A stretch of DNA of 64,000 nucleotides from Astragalus membranaceus (lineage: Eukaryota; Streptophyta; Magnoliopsida; Fabales; Fabaceae). The stretch is from the NCBI GenBank assembly GCA_039519185.1, contig CM076851.1, positions 55,954,227 through 56,018,226 of the forward strand, written 5' to 3'. This document shows positions 11,930 through 23,300 of this stretch, piece after piece. Both the position numbers and the translations under genes were made by a program. Each line of letters begins with the position of its first letter. Within the stretch, counting starts at the first letter, position 1. The notes under the pieces were generated by a model. It made no database searches. It saw only the letters and a list, made by a program, of their open reading frames with translations, and was not told the origin of the DNA.

Positions 11930-12278
11930 CTAATTTTATTTAGGAATTCCATGTGACAGGTATTCTTCCAAAAGCTTTCACGGCCTCTTTCTTGGCATTG
12001 ATTCCTAAAAATGCTAATCTGCAAGGTCTAAAAGAATTTCGCCCTATTTGCTTGATCAGGTGTTTGCATAAAATTATTGCAAAAATTCTTGCGGGACGAC
12101 GGAAGAAAGTTCTGCACAAAATAATCTCTCCTTGTCAGTCTGGCTTCTTACTTGGCAGGCAAATCTTCGATGGCATAGTTGTGGACAATGAGGTAGTAGG
12201 CTTCAAGAGGCATAGTTATGCACAAAGTGATCTCTCCTTGTCGGTGTCTTTGAATTATTTGATGTTTGTGTTGGACAG
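11930..12278 (+). pseudogene. LINE-B reverse transcriptase fragment, left part
   Basis: The translation shows the start of a non-LTR reverse transcriptase (LPKAFTASFLALIPK, EFRPICLI, HKIIAKILAGR, SPCQSGFLLGRQI). It is 5'-truncated: no endonuclease domain precedes it. A stop lies upstream of the first recognisable residues. The region before 12278 is garbled, including a near-repeat of the TCTCCTTGTC stretch. The frame is then cut by the Tat element. The same protein resumes at 34794 with MGFGKKW, so this is half of a split LINE. Confidence 0.8.
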
Positions 12279-12283
12279 TATGG

Positions 12284-12934
12284 TGTTCTGGACTGGGCCG
12301 CAGACCACGAAGAATACTGGGCCGGGTCGAGTGGCCCAGTAATCATCCAGCATCACACATCGATCTGGATCGGGCCGCGACCCGTTAAGAATATTGGGCC
12401 TGTGCGAGCGGCCCAATAACGACCAAGTGCCATCTCATACCCACGATGGGAAGATCAACGGTGGAGCGGAATCCTCGCAGGATCCGACGGTCGCCTGCAG
12501 CATCCTTGGTACTAAATAATGAGTCCATGACATCACCTGACAGGTACGTTTTTGACCAATACTGTTATACTAAAAGATCACCCCACTGACTTGGGCGTTG
12601 GAGTGCCATCGCAGGTACACCCCGCGGGAGCTCTGGACGTGACCAACCTTCACACAGGATCGACCTCATTACCTGGCACCAAGCCTCCAAGTCGGCACCA
12701 GCACAGATAGACTTACTACAACAAAAGGACCGATCGCTCAAAGAAGAGTCCGGTTCATTCCACTGACTTGGGCGTTGGAGTTCCATCGCAGGTACACCCC
12801 GCGGGAGCTCTGGACGCGACCAACCTTAACACAGGATCGACCTCAATACCTGGCACCAAGCCTCCAAGTCGACACCAGCACAGATAGACTTTCTATAACA
12901 AAAGGATCGATCGCTCAAAGAAGAGTCCGGTTCA
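12284..12934 (+). repeat. 5' LTR of the Tat element, with internal duplication
   Basis: It starts TGTTCTGGACTGGG and ends CCGGTTCA. It is 651 bp against 474 bp for the 3' LTR. The surplus is a 177-bp tandem duplication. By eye about 4% of shared positions differ from the 3' LTR. The likely TATA box reads ACTAAATAA at 12511-12519, where the 3' LTR has ACTATATAA. A candidate primer site, TGGCGACCACAGTGG, follows at 12936; I cannot assign its tRNA with confidence. Confidence 0.88.
12581..12934 (+). repeat. 177-bp tandem duplication at the LTR 3' side
   Basis: Unit 1 is 12581-12757 and unit 2 is 12758-12934. Both run from CCACTGACTTGGGCGTTGGAG to GAGTCCGGTTCA and differ at a handful of sites. 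The 3' LTR at 34581-34788 has one unit only. The copy lies immediately before the primer site, in the part expected to be R/U5. Confidence 0.92.
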
Positions 12935-12978
12935 TTGGCGACCACAGTGGAAGAGAGAACATTCCCACCCTGACTGAC

Positions 12979-14759
12979 ATGGCTCCGCAAGGCAGACCAC
13001 GCGGCGCCCCGCACCCGCGAAACATGGCCGCAATTCCCCAGCGACAGCAGACGCCGGAGGGCGACGCCGCCGACGTAGGCGATACTGCGTCCAGTGCACA
13101 AGGGGCTCCTCCCGACCACACTAGCGTCATGCTGCCAAACGAGATACTGCAGGAATTGCGCGAGTTGTTGAGAACTCGAAACGGAAACATCGCCGATCAG
13201 GCCGTCTCTGGGAGAGCGTACACCGCGCAAGAACAACGTCGCCGTGAAGACGAATCGTCCAGACCTACAGGCAACCCATCCAGAAGACATAGGTCTCCCC
13301 CGAGGAGTCTACTAGTACACCGATCGCCCCCCAAGAAGGCGAGGGGTGGCCCAGCCACAACCACGGACCCCGCTCTCCTCGATCGACCCCACCTACTGGC
13401 CCGAGGAAGAGTCCTACCAAGAATCTTCATACGACTCGTCTGGGTCGCTAACTCGGTCCAGAAGCCGATCGCCGGAAAGGTTCCCTCGCCCATATTACGA
13501 TGCGCCCCCTCCATCACGGCCTCGTCGATATGATTCACCTCCTCAGCAACATGGTCATCGGGGCCACCACCCCGAGGACCGACCATCTCGTAGGAGGGCA
13601 GGCGGTGATGGCCTGGGACCCTTCACTCGTGGAATCGATGAGTACCCCATCCTGCGAGCGCTAGAGAAGCCTCCCTCTGATCTCAGGATGTACAACGGGG
13701 TAAAGGACCCCGACGCCCACCTACGGTATTTTGATTTGGTAATGAAGTATAGGCGGGCAGACGGGCTAGTCAAATGCAAGATCTTCCCGTTGACCCTAGA
13801 AGGACCTGCTCTGGAGTGGTTCACCGAGTTAAGGCCCAACAGTATCTCCTCCTGGGAGCAGTTGGCTCGAGTTTTTAGCGCCCGCTTCACCGCATCAAGG
13901 GTAAAGCCTAAATCGCATGCTATCCTGAAGGCGATCAGACAAGGCCCGGAGGAGTCTCTCCGTGAGTATGTTGAGCGCTTTAACAAAGAGGCCGCCAACG
14001 TACGAGGGCTGGAGGACGATATGCGCTTGTGGTTCCTCCGGGACGGTCTCTGAACTGGTAGCTTGTTTGAGATAGAAGTTGGTGTGAACGAGCCACCGGA
14101 TCTTGAAACTTTCCTACGACGATCGCAGAGGTTCATGAACTACGAGGAAAGAGCGATTGCCACCCAAGCCATCGCAGGGCAGGCAAAGGAGCTCCACTCG
14201 AACCGAGTCCAAGACCCCAGGAGCGATTGGGGAGACAGGGAAGGACCGTCCAGGGAATACAGGCAGAAAAAATTCTCCGATCGGACCAAACTCAACACCT
14301 CGTACTCCCAGATCTTGGCCGAGTGCGCAAACGCGGAGTTTAAAGATATAAAGAGGCCCGATCCACTCGTTCTTAAAGAAGGACAGCGCCCATCTCGCAG
14401 GTACTGCCGTTATCATAGAAGTAACGGGAATGACACCAACAATTGCATGGCACTAAAAGACGACATCGAAGAACTGATTAGAAAGGGAAAGCTAACCCAG
14501 TATGTCAAGAAAGGGCAAACAGATAAACAAGAAGAGAATGACAGAGATCGATCCCCTCGAAAGGTCATGTCCATCGTAAATGAAGTCGGGAAAGGCCTGA
14601 ACAAGGACGAGGATGAGGACAGTGAAGAAAGAAATGACCAAAGGAGGTCAAGGGGACGCACTGTTGCGATGGTAATTACTGGAGGGTACCCCACGGAAGG
14701 GGGGGGGGAACGAATAAGTCATCGAAAAGGCGATGGAAAGAAATAATGAACGTCGCCTC
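12979..14759 (+). pseudogene. Tat gag region, broken frame
   Basis: This is the structural Gag part of the Tat polyprotein. It likely starts at ATG 12979 (MAPQGRPRG), as the frame upstream lies inside the LTR. The first third is low-complexity and rich in R, P and S. The conserved gag core (YFDLVMKYRRADGLVKCKIFPL, ALEWFTEL, SWEQLARVFSARF) lies about 13730-13900. A Cys/His stretch (CRYHRSNGNDTNNC) lies near 14404-14445. Breaks: a +1 shift between about 13345 and 13390, an in-frame TGA at 14051-14053 (CGA to TGA would explain it), and a shift at a run of ten G at 14699-14708. The frame after the G run continues across the Athila insertion at 14764/27528 into the protease. Confidence 0.8.
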
Positions 14760-14764
14760 GACCT
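14760..14764. other. Athila target site duplication (GACCT), left copy
   Basis: GACCT at 14760-14764 precedes the Athila LTR and recurs at 27523-27527 directly after the other LTR. The pair fixes both element ends exactly. Confidence 0.95.
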
Positions 14765-16259
14765 TGTTTGCGCTCGTGTGTGCTATAATTGCAATATCAG
14801 TGCAAGTATACACGTCGTACAAGTAATAAAGTGGATAAAAGTAAGAGATCGTTCCCACGAGGATTGATTAACTTTCAGAATTCAAGTCTTTAAAACACAA
14901 GTGAAACAAGTAACAAATCGGCACTAAAAGTTGGTATCAAGACTAATAACATAAATAAAGCAAGTGAACAAGAAGTGGTTGTGAATATGGAATAGTATGA
15001 GTTGGATTGCTACATGCAAGTAAATCTCCTCTAGTCAGACGTTATAACGTTTATACGTTATTACGTACAAATGCTATGTTGCATAGACGTTATAACGTTT
15101 GAACGCTGTTGCAAAAGAGCTGTGCTTTTCAGTCACAAAACGTCAGAGCTTCAAGTACTAGAATTCCTATGTCTAGGTTCTAAGTAGGCCTACTCCTGTA
15201 TTTTAAGTTCCCACAGCAATGTCCTATGAACTATTATCCATTCTATGTCTAGACTTAGATAAAAATGCCTAAATGTCTTTAGTGCACCTTTTCATTCACA
15301 TAAATCTTTGAGTTCTTTTCATAGACCATGTCTGTACCTATGAATCTACTTATTTTAAGTGATCAGTTCAAAACAAGTTTGGAAATATTAACATGCAAAG
15401 ATTTAAAACGCATAATCATCAATACTTCATAACATTAAACTAGAGGTTCATTACATGCAAAACAACAACCCAACTACCAATGTTTAGCTCATGATGAGCA
15501 TCCTTACAGAAATAAGAGGAGTTAAAATCCAAATACCGTACATAGAGAAAAGAAGACTAAACGCAAAAGATACGCCTAGGTGGCCTTCCTTCATGCACGC
15601 TGTAAAGACGTTACAACGTCTGAGCCTTACAGTAATGGTTGCGAATGAAGATGGAACTTGGGGCCTTGAGAAAATTTAAAATGAAGAAGTCTGTCCAGAA
15701 CTTCTTTTAGAAAAACTATCTCTGAAAAATGGAGGAAGGTGGATGATGAATGGAGTCGTGTGTAATCCGCATGGTGCACCCTTGCCTTTTTGTAGAGAGA
15801 GAATAGCCATGGTCAAAAGAGGGTCACATGCTTGCTGATGTCATTCCCCACCTTCCAAGTTTGCTTGCGAGTTGACTCTGCCCTGAAGTGACACCGCACT
15901 GCTACAGTGCGTCAGCCGTGTCAGCGCTGAGGAGAGAGAAGATCTTCTTCATTTCCAGATCTTTGACCATCACTACATGCGCGCCAAAATGAGATATTAT
16001 TTTCTTGCTTTGCTGCCCTTCTTCAGACGTGATGAGAGACGTTGCCACATTTGGATTACTGCACAAACACAAGAAGCATCAAAACGCTCACAAAGGCGCC
16101 AATTGGCACCAAAATGCCTAGAACTTGTTATTTAGCCCCTTTCTAACTAAAAGCAATAAACTAACAGAAACTTTACTAGAAACAACCTACTATTGCCAGA
16201 GAGCTTGCATGATTTAACTTTGAATAAGTATAAATAACTCATATAAATATGAGTTATCA
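14765..16259 (-). repeat. Athila 3' LTR
   Basis: Plus-strand boundaries are TGTTTGCGCTCG and GAGTTATCA. It is nearly identical to the other LTR. Differences seen include T/C near 14781, G/C near 15037, G/A near 15312, a GT indel near 15690, a G indel near 15828, C/A near 16010 and T/A near 16129. A 24-base near-perfect hairpin (ATAACTCATAT-AA-ATATGAGTTAT) lies at 16234-16257, next to the U3 end. Short plus-strand ORFs here are duplicated in the other LTR and are not genes. Confidence 0.96.
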
Positions 16260-16272
16260 CACCCCCAAACTT
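16260..16272 (-). other. Athila polypurine tract
   Basis: On the minus strand AAGTTTGGGGGTG abuts the TGATAACTC start of the 3' LTR. This is where second-strand priming is expected. Confidence 0.85.
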
Positions 16273-17597
16273 AAACCATTGCTTGTCCTCAAGCAATTGA
16301 AATACAACATATGAAAAGATGCAAGAAACTAAATACACCAACAGTTTACACCCTGCTCATCTATTCAAAAATTTTCTTCAAGGGGCTAATTCCTTCAGAC
16401 TTACACTACACACTCACGCACCAATGCACAATTATATTCTAGATTCATTACTGCCCAAAGTGAGTGTGTGATCTCTGTATCAATTCTTTTCCTAGCTAGG
16501 TTCAGAAGCTACCCTAGCCTATGAAAGAGTGGTTTCCAAATGGTGAGAGTATAACATCTTTCAAAACAAAGAGTAGGCTAACATTTTCACATAAGACATG
16601 AGGGTTAATTGAAGCACAACAAAGGGTCTTATCTTGGGTGCTAGGACTAGATTTGTGCAAACTACTTTTCTAACTCACACAACACAAAACACACAGCTGC
16701 AACCCCTCATTACTGAGCAACTTTTCTTTTGATTTTCTTCACTTTTGGTTTGGAGCTTTTGTGATTTTTCTCCTTTGCCGATCCTTTGGATTTGACAATT
16801 TAGGATTGAGATAATTGGGGTACCCAGTATTTGTTTCGGGAATTTGCAGCAAACACAGAGGACATGTGGATTTTTTCACTTATTTGAAACAACACACACT
16901 TTTTTGGTCTTTTTGGAGTAGACATTATAACGTTTATAGGAGAGACGCTACAACGTTTGATAACACAGAACACAACACACAAACACACACGACATACGTT
17001 ATAACGTTACGGGTGGACGTTACAACGTTGCACTCACACTACACAAGCACTAATCATCCTACAGTCTTTGCACCCAGCCTTAGTACAACCTGATATACCC
17101 CCAAACTTAGTTTCTACTGCTACTCTAAGTTTTTAATCAAGTTCTACCATCACCATAGTCAACCAGCACTAGCTTTGCATCAATTAGTCCTTAGCTAACT
17201 AGGTTTTCCTCAAAACAGAGTTTGTGTGGAAGCAGTAATCAATTCTATTCATTTAAGCATGCATCAGCTACTCACACAAATTCACACCAAGTCATTCTTA
17301 GATTTAGCCCAAAGAGAAACATTTTTGATGATTACTCGCGTAGGGAAGTAAACTGATTTTGCATTTGATTTCATGCATACACGAAACATAAAAATGATCC
17401 TCCCCCCCCAAACAAAAAGATGAGCAGTGTCCACACTGCTCACTGAATTTTGAAAAATGAGAGAGGAACCTTCACACAAAACAGAAACAAAACAACTACT
17501 GACTACTAACTCTCCAGACGTTATAACGTCTGGACAGCTATTTATTTGTACTGGAATTGCAAACTATAACTATTCTACTGCTAAAAAGAAGGCTAAC
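16273..17597 (-). other. Athila 3' untranslated region
   Basis: This 1.3-kb stretch lies between the third ORF and the polypurine tract. No coding frame is seen. It carries several copies of the ACGT-N4-ACGT palindrome (16921, 16942, 16996, 17016, 17515), including the 18-base perfect form CAGACGTTATAACGTCTG at 17515-17532. Confidence 0.75.
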
Positions 17598-19712
17598 TTA
17601 CTTGTTCAGAGCACCAGACCTGAGCCTTCCACTTTGTCTGGCTGGGATGCTTGCTTGCACAGTCTTCTTTTTCTTTTCCTTCTTCTTCTTTTCTCCTTCA
17701 CCATCACCAGCATCAACTGAGACTTCAGTTTCTTGGGGCTTCTTTACACTGCTCTCAGCAACTCTTTTCTTTTCTTCCTCCCATGCTTTCTGCTTTTCTA
17801 GCTCTGCAGGATGAATCTGTTGCTGCTCTTTGGGTTCCCCCTGGGCTTTTTCAACCTCTGGCTCATGAGACGTTGTAACGTCTGCAGCTTTTTCTTCAGC
17901 AACAACAGCAGGAGCATTCTCTGAACCACTAGCAGCGACAAATGCTGCACTGGTGGCTGTTGCTGGCTTGTCTTTAGCAGCTTCAGATTTCTTTTTTACC
18001 TGCAACTTTTGCCTTTTGGTTGCAGGAGCATCAATTAGTTGTTCTTCTTCTTCATCATGTCTTGCTTCTTCACTTGCAGCGGCTACTTCACGCCTTTTCT
18101 TCTTCCCAAATGGACTCTGGGTGGGTACAGTCTTGAATCTTTGCCTTTTGGGTGGGGGGATGAGTTGTGGGTCTGGGTTGGTTTCAACAGCAGATGGCTT
18201 AGACGTAATCACGTCTGCACTGGTTACTTCTGGAATGGATGGTTGTGATGGCTCTTTAGTTGGTTCAGGTTGAGTGGGGGTTGGTTTTGAAATGGGTTGA
18301 TCTTGAGGTTCAGATTGTGGTGTTTTGGGGATGTTTTGGTCATGGGTGAGTTGTTCTTTAGCTGAGGGTTGGGGTTGTTTGTCTTTTGGTGATGGAGGAG
18401 TGGGTTGGGCTGGTTCTTTGAGTGTTTGGGTTGGTGGAGAGTCAGCCTCAATATCAGTCTTATCACTGGAACTTCCTTTCTCTTCTGAATGTGTTTCTTC
18501 CTCATCATCACTTAGGATTTCCCTACTCACCTTCTTTGATTCCTCCGCATCACTCTCACTGATGCTATCCATATCGGCTGATTTAAGCTCTTCTTCCTCA
18601 CTACTTACCTTCTTCTGCTTTTTCTTTGCTGGGCTTTTTCTTTTTGTGGCTGGTTTTCTTGTTTTCTTGACTTTTTCCTTCTTCACTTTCCTGAGGTTCA
18701 TTGTTGATAGGAGTATGTTGTCTTCATCTTCCTCTTGCATCCAATCTGGAAGTACTGGCTCTTCAATCACCATCTTGCCTTTTGTTGTCTGAGCATTTAC
18801 CTTCTTTTGCCACTCAAATTGCTCCTTGACAAACTCGGCTAGGCTGTTTTGCTGGTCCACCAGACGTTGTAACGTCTGTGCATCAACTGACGTGGTAGCA
18901 TCTGCAGCTCTCTGCCTAGCTTTGAACTTTGTAGAGAATGCCCCTTGGGGTTCCTCTCTTAGCTCAGATGCTTCAATCTCCACTCCAGCTTCCATGCAGA
19001 GATCAGTGATTAAACAAGGGAAGTATAGGTATCCATCCTTCCTGTTTTGCCATTTGTTTATCTCCCTGTTGATGAGCTTACCCACCTCAATCTTATCTCT
19101 TGACATAATGGCATCAATAGCAATCAGCCTCTCTTTATCAACCCAGAGAGTGTGAGAAGTGGGTATCAAGCAATGCCTAATGAAATGAAACCAAGCACTG
19201 GCCTCATCACAAAGGTATCTCTTCAAAATTTTGAATTCATTCCCATGGTCGCCTCTTCGCTCTCAAACAGCTCCTTCAACACATATCCTTTCTTTGATTT
19301 CAGCCATCTCTGCCACTCCGTAAGTCTTTTGCTTCACCACAACTGCCTTGCCATAGTAACCTAGCCCAAAGTAGTCATTTATGACTCTTATACCAAATTT
19401 GACTTCTTCACCTCGAACGATGGATGTGCTTGAAAGTTCTCCATCGGTTCTTTCAATGATTCCTTTATAAAAGTCATGCACCAGAGTTGCAATGTATTCC
19501 TTTCTGTGAACTACAAATTTCTGCCATCCCAATGCTGCCACTGTTGCGATAAAGTCAGGATTTGGGTTTTCCAAGCTGAATCCCCTTTCTGGCAGCAAGG
19601 CTTTCTTCTTTGAAGAAATTGGGATTTCTGGAATTGGAACTGAGGAAGAACTTGGGTTGACATTCTTTCCTTTACCAGATGATTTTACTGCAGCTTGCTT
19701 GGTTTTTGTCAT
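17598..19712 (-). pseudogene. Athila third ORF (env-position protein), one stop
   Basis: It starts at ATG 19712 (MTKTKQ) and would be 704 codons. The only break is an in-frame TGA at 19263-19265; CGA to TGA would explain it. The region around residues 50-240 (LGWQKFVVHRKEY, YLCDEASAWFHFIRHCLIP, DLCMEAGVE) resembles the 'putative plant transposon protein' domain of ORFs in this position. The rest is highly charged: basic patches (KRKSPAKKKQKK, FGKKKRRE, ATKRQKL) alternate with acidic and P/Q/T-rich tracts. I see no signal peptide and no convincing membrane segment. The position is that of env in Athila elements, but the composition looks nuclear. The function is unknown. Confidence 0.8.
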
Positions 19713-20214
19713 GGTGATTGTATGAGTTTTCTGGAGAGTGGGGGATTTGAGATTTGAGATTTGGGAGAAGGGATAAGATTGCGGTTTCTGAAGGTGTATG
19801 AATGTGGTTTTGATGATTGTAACTGGTGTGTGTTCATTGGGGAGGTTTTATGGGAAGTTGAGAAGTAGGTGGTGGCGTGGGTTTTGGGAAAAAGGGGTAA
19901 CCGTTGGAAGTGACGTCATGGTCACTTTGGCAGTCACGTCTCAAAAAAAAAATCATTTTTATTAAAAATTGTTTCGTTTGAAAACTGCTTGACTCATTTT
20001 CTTTTCTTTTTCATTTAAAACTTTACCCAGGCAGCAAACGCGACAACATCCTGGACACGCAGAGACGTTATAACGTTTACCATACTTCAGCTCCCATTCC
20101 TGCACAAAACAAAAATTTAAAGACACAAAATTGCTGGTTAGTTAAAACCATTGGGTTGCCTCCCAAGAGCGCTTGCTTTAAGAGTCTTCAGCCAGACTAT
20201 CCCCTTTTTTGAAT
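19713..20214 (-). other. Spacer between Athila pol and third ORF
   Basis: This non-coding spacer of about 500 bases has a palindrome copy at 20064-20078 and a T-rich stretch near 19945-20010. A subgenomic or spliced message would need signals here, but none is obvious. Confidence 0.65.
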
Positions 20215-20332
20215 TCAGGGGTTGTTGAGAGCCACTGTGGTCTTGTCCCTAACCACATGTTCTCCATGGTAATGCTTCACTCTTTGGCCATTGACTTTGA
20301 AAATGGAATTAGTTTTCTCATCAAACAGGTTA
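20215..20332 (-). pseudogene. Displaced C-terminal tail of Athila pol
   Basis: The pol frame ends at the stop in 20330-20332 just after GPFKLVKV. In another frame about 38 further codons resemble the usual Athila integrase end (FKVNGQRVKHYHGE) and stop at 20215-20217. A one-base gain in the AAAAG run, or a two-base loss, explains the shift. Confidence 0.75.
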
Positions 20333-23300
20333 GACTTTTACTAGCTTGAAAGGTCCTGACCATCTTGATTTTAACTTCCCAGGGAACAACTTTAATCTTG
20401 AATTAAACAACAAAACTGCTTGTCCTTCTACTAGCTCCCTTCTTTGAATTTTCTGATCGTGCCACTTCTTGGTTTTCTCCTTATACATTTTTGAATTCTC
20501 ATAGGCAGTGTGCCTGAATTCATCTAGCTCATTTAGTTGAAGGAGCCTTGCTTCTCCAGCCTTTGAATGATCTAAGTTCAGTTGCTTCAGTGCCCAGTGA
20601 GCTTTGTGTTGGAGTTCAATGGGCAGGTGACAAGCTTTTCCGAAGACTAACTTGTATGGTGACATGCCCAGTGGTGTCTTAAATGCTGTCCTGTACGCCC
20701 ACAATGCATCATCAAGGTGCAGGGACCAATCCTTCCTGTTTGGACCAACCATCTTCTCAAGTATTCTTTTAATTTCTCTGTTGGAAATTTCTGCTTGACC
20801 ACTTGTCTGTGGGTGATAAGCTGTAGCAATCTTGTGCTTCACTCCGTACTTAGCCAATAGGTTCTCAATCAGCTTGTTACAGAAGTGAGAGCCTTCATCA
20901 CTGATTATAGCTCTTGGAGTACCAAATCTTGTGAAGATGTTTTGCTTAAGGAATTTGCTGACTGATTTGGCCTCATTATTGGGCAATGCAATGGCTTCCA
21001 CCCATTTTGACACATAATCCACAGCTACCAAAATGTATAAATTTCCATGAGACATAGGAAATGGCCCCATGAAGTCCATTCCCCAGACATCAAACAGTTC
21101 CACTTCAAGGATATTTGTCAATGGCATTTCTTGCTTGTTGGAGATGTTTCCAGTTCTTTGGCATTTATCACAGCTTTTCACTAATTCATGAGCATCTTTG
21201 AAGAGTGTTGGCCAATAGTATCCTGACTGTAACACCTTTGCTGCAGTTCTGGTTCCTCCAAAATGTCCTCCATAAGGTGATGCATGACATTGTTGTAATA
21301 CATGGAGTTGTTCCTCTTCAGCAAGGCATCTCCTAAGCAACTGATCTTGACACATCTTATACAGATAGGGTTCATCCCAAAAATAGTGCTTCACGGTGTG
21401 GAAGAATTTTTTTCTTTGCTGATGGTTGAAATCCACAGGCACAATCTTGCTGACTAGGAAGTTAACTATATCAGCATACCAGGGAGCAGTAGCATCAGAC
21501 GTTATAACGTTTGAAGAAATTGTCATAGACGTGGTAACGTCTTCAGCTACTGTGGCTACTGTCAGCAGTTTTTCATCAGGGAAATTTTCTTTTATCTCTT
21601 CTGCACCTGTACCTGCATCAACATTCTCAAGCCTAGAAAGATGATCAGCAACTTGGTTCTCCACCCCCTTTTTATCATGAATTTCCAAGTCAAATTCTTG
21701 GAGGAGGAGAACCCATCTAATGAGTCGTGGCTTTGCATCTTTTTTAGAAATCAAATACTTGATGGCTGAGTGATCAGTAAAAACAATAACTTTTGCACCC
21801 ACCAAGTATGATCGAAATTTGTCAAAAGCAAATACAACAGCCAGTAACTCTTTCTCAGTTACAGTATAATTTAACTGGGCATCATCTAAGGTTTTACTAG
21901 CATAATAGATAGAGTGAAAAATCTTGCCATACCTTTGACCCAATACAGCCCCCACAGCGTAGTCACTTACATCACACATTAATTCAAATGGTTTGGACCA
22001 GTCAGGAGTGACTATCACAGGAGCTGTTACAAGGGCAGTCTTCAATTTCTGGAAGGCTTCATGACAATGCTCATCAAAGTTGAAGACGTTATCACGTTGC
22101 AGCAGCAGACACAAAGGTTTGGAAATTTTTGAGAAATCCTTGATAAACCTTCTGTAAAAACCAGCATGCCCTAAGAAACTTCTAATACCTTTGACAGTGG
22201 TAAGTGGAGGTAATTTGTCAATAACATCAATTTTTGCTTTATCAACCTCCAACCCTTTCTTTGAAATCTTGTGCCCTAAAACAATTCCCTCTTGAACCAT
22301 AAAGTGGCATTTCTCCCAGTTGAGTACTAAGTTGGTTTCTTCACACCTTATTAAGACTCCTTCTAAGTTATCCAAGCATGCCTTGTATGAGTCTCCATAG
22401 ACTGAAAAGTCATCCATGAAAACTTCCATGGATTTTTCAATAAAATCTGAGAATAAAGCCATCATACACCTCTGGAATGTTGCAGGTGCATTACACAACC
22501 CGAATGGCATCCTTCTGAAGGCAAAGGTACCATAAGGACAAGTGAATGTGGTCTTCTCTTGATCCTCAGGCACAATAGCTATCTGGTTATATCCTGAGTA
22601 ACCATCAAGGAAACAATAGAATTCTTTGCCTGCAAGTCTATCCAACATCGGGTCAATAAATGGCAGAGGAAAATGGTCCTTCTTGGTTGCTTTGTTCAGC
22701 TTCCTGTAGTCCATACATATCCTCCATCCAGTCACTGTTCTTGTTGGAATCAACTCATTTTTGTCATTGGTCACCACAGTAACTCCACCCTTCTTTGGTA
22801 CACATTGAACTGGGCTCACCCATGAGCTATCACTAATTGGATAAATGATTCCTGCGTCTAACCATTTGATGATTTCCTTCTTGACCACCTCTTTCATTAT
22901 CGGGTTCAATCGCCTTTGTCCTTCAATGCTGTTCTTTGCATTCTCTTCTAAGACAATTCTGTGCATACAGATTGTGGGACTGATACCCTTGATATCTGCC
23001 ATTTGCCAACCAATGGCTTTCTTGTGCCTTTTCAAGGTGCTAATGAGATCACTTTCCTGCTCTTGTGAGAGATTAGAAGAAATGATCACAGGTAAAGAAT
23101 CATTTTCCCCTAAAAAGGCATACTTCAGGTGATCGGGCAACACCTTCAATTCCAGAGTGGGTGGTTCTTCAATGGATGGTACTATCTTCTTGAGATTGGA
23201 GTCTTCTTGCCCCAAAGATTCATACTTCTTTGTCCACGCCCTGGGTACAGGGGAGTCAGACGTGACAACGTCTGTGGTTGACGTTGTAACGTTTAACGGA

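Noticed and set aside
12826..13586. Overlapping minus-strand ORFs over the Tat LTR and gag
   Set aside because: They mirror the GC-rich gag frame and show no domain. The supported antisense ORF is at 31509-33611.
15491..15679. A small ORF conserved at 26753-26941
   Set aside because: Both lie at the same place in the two Athila LTRs, antisense to the element.
18224..18792. ORFs of 95-155 codons within the Athila third ORF region
   Set aside because: They are other-frame shadows of the low-complexity K/E/P-rich coding tract.
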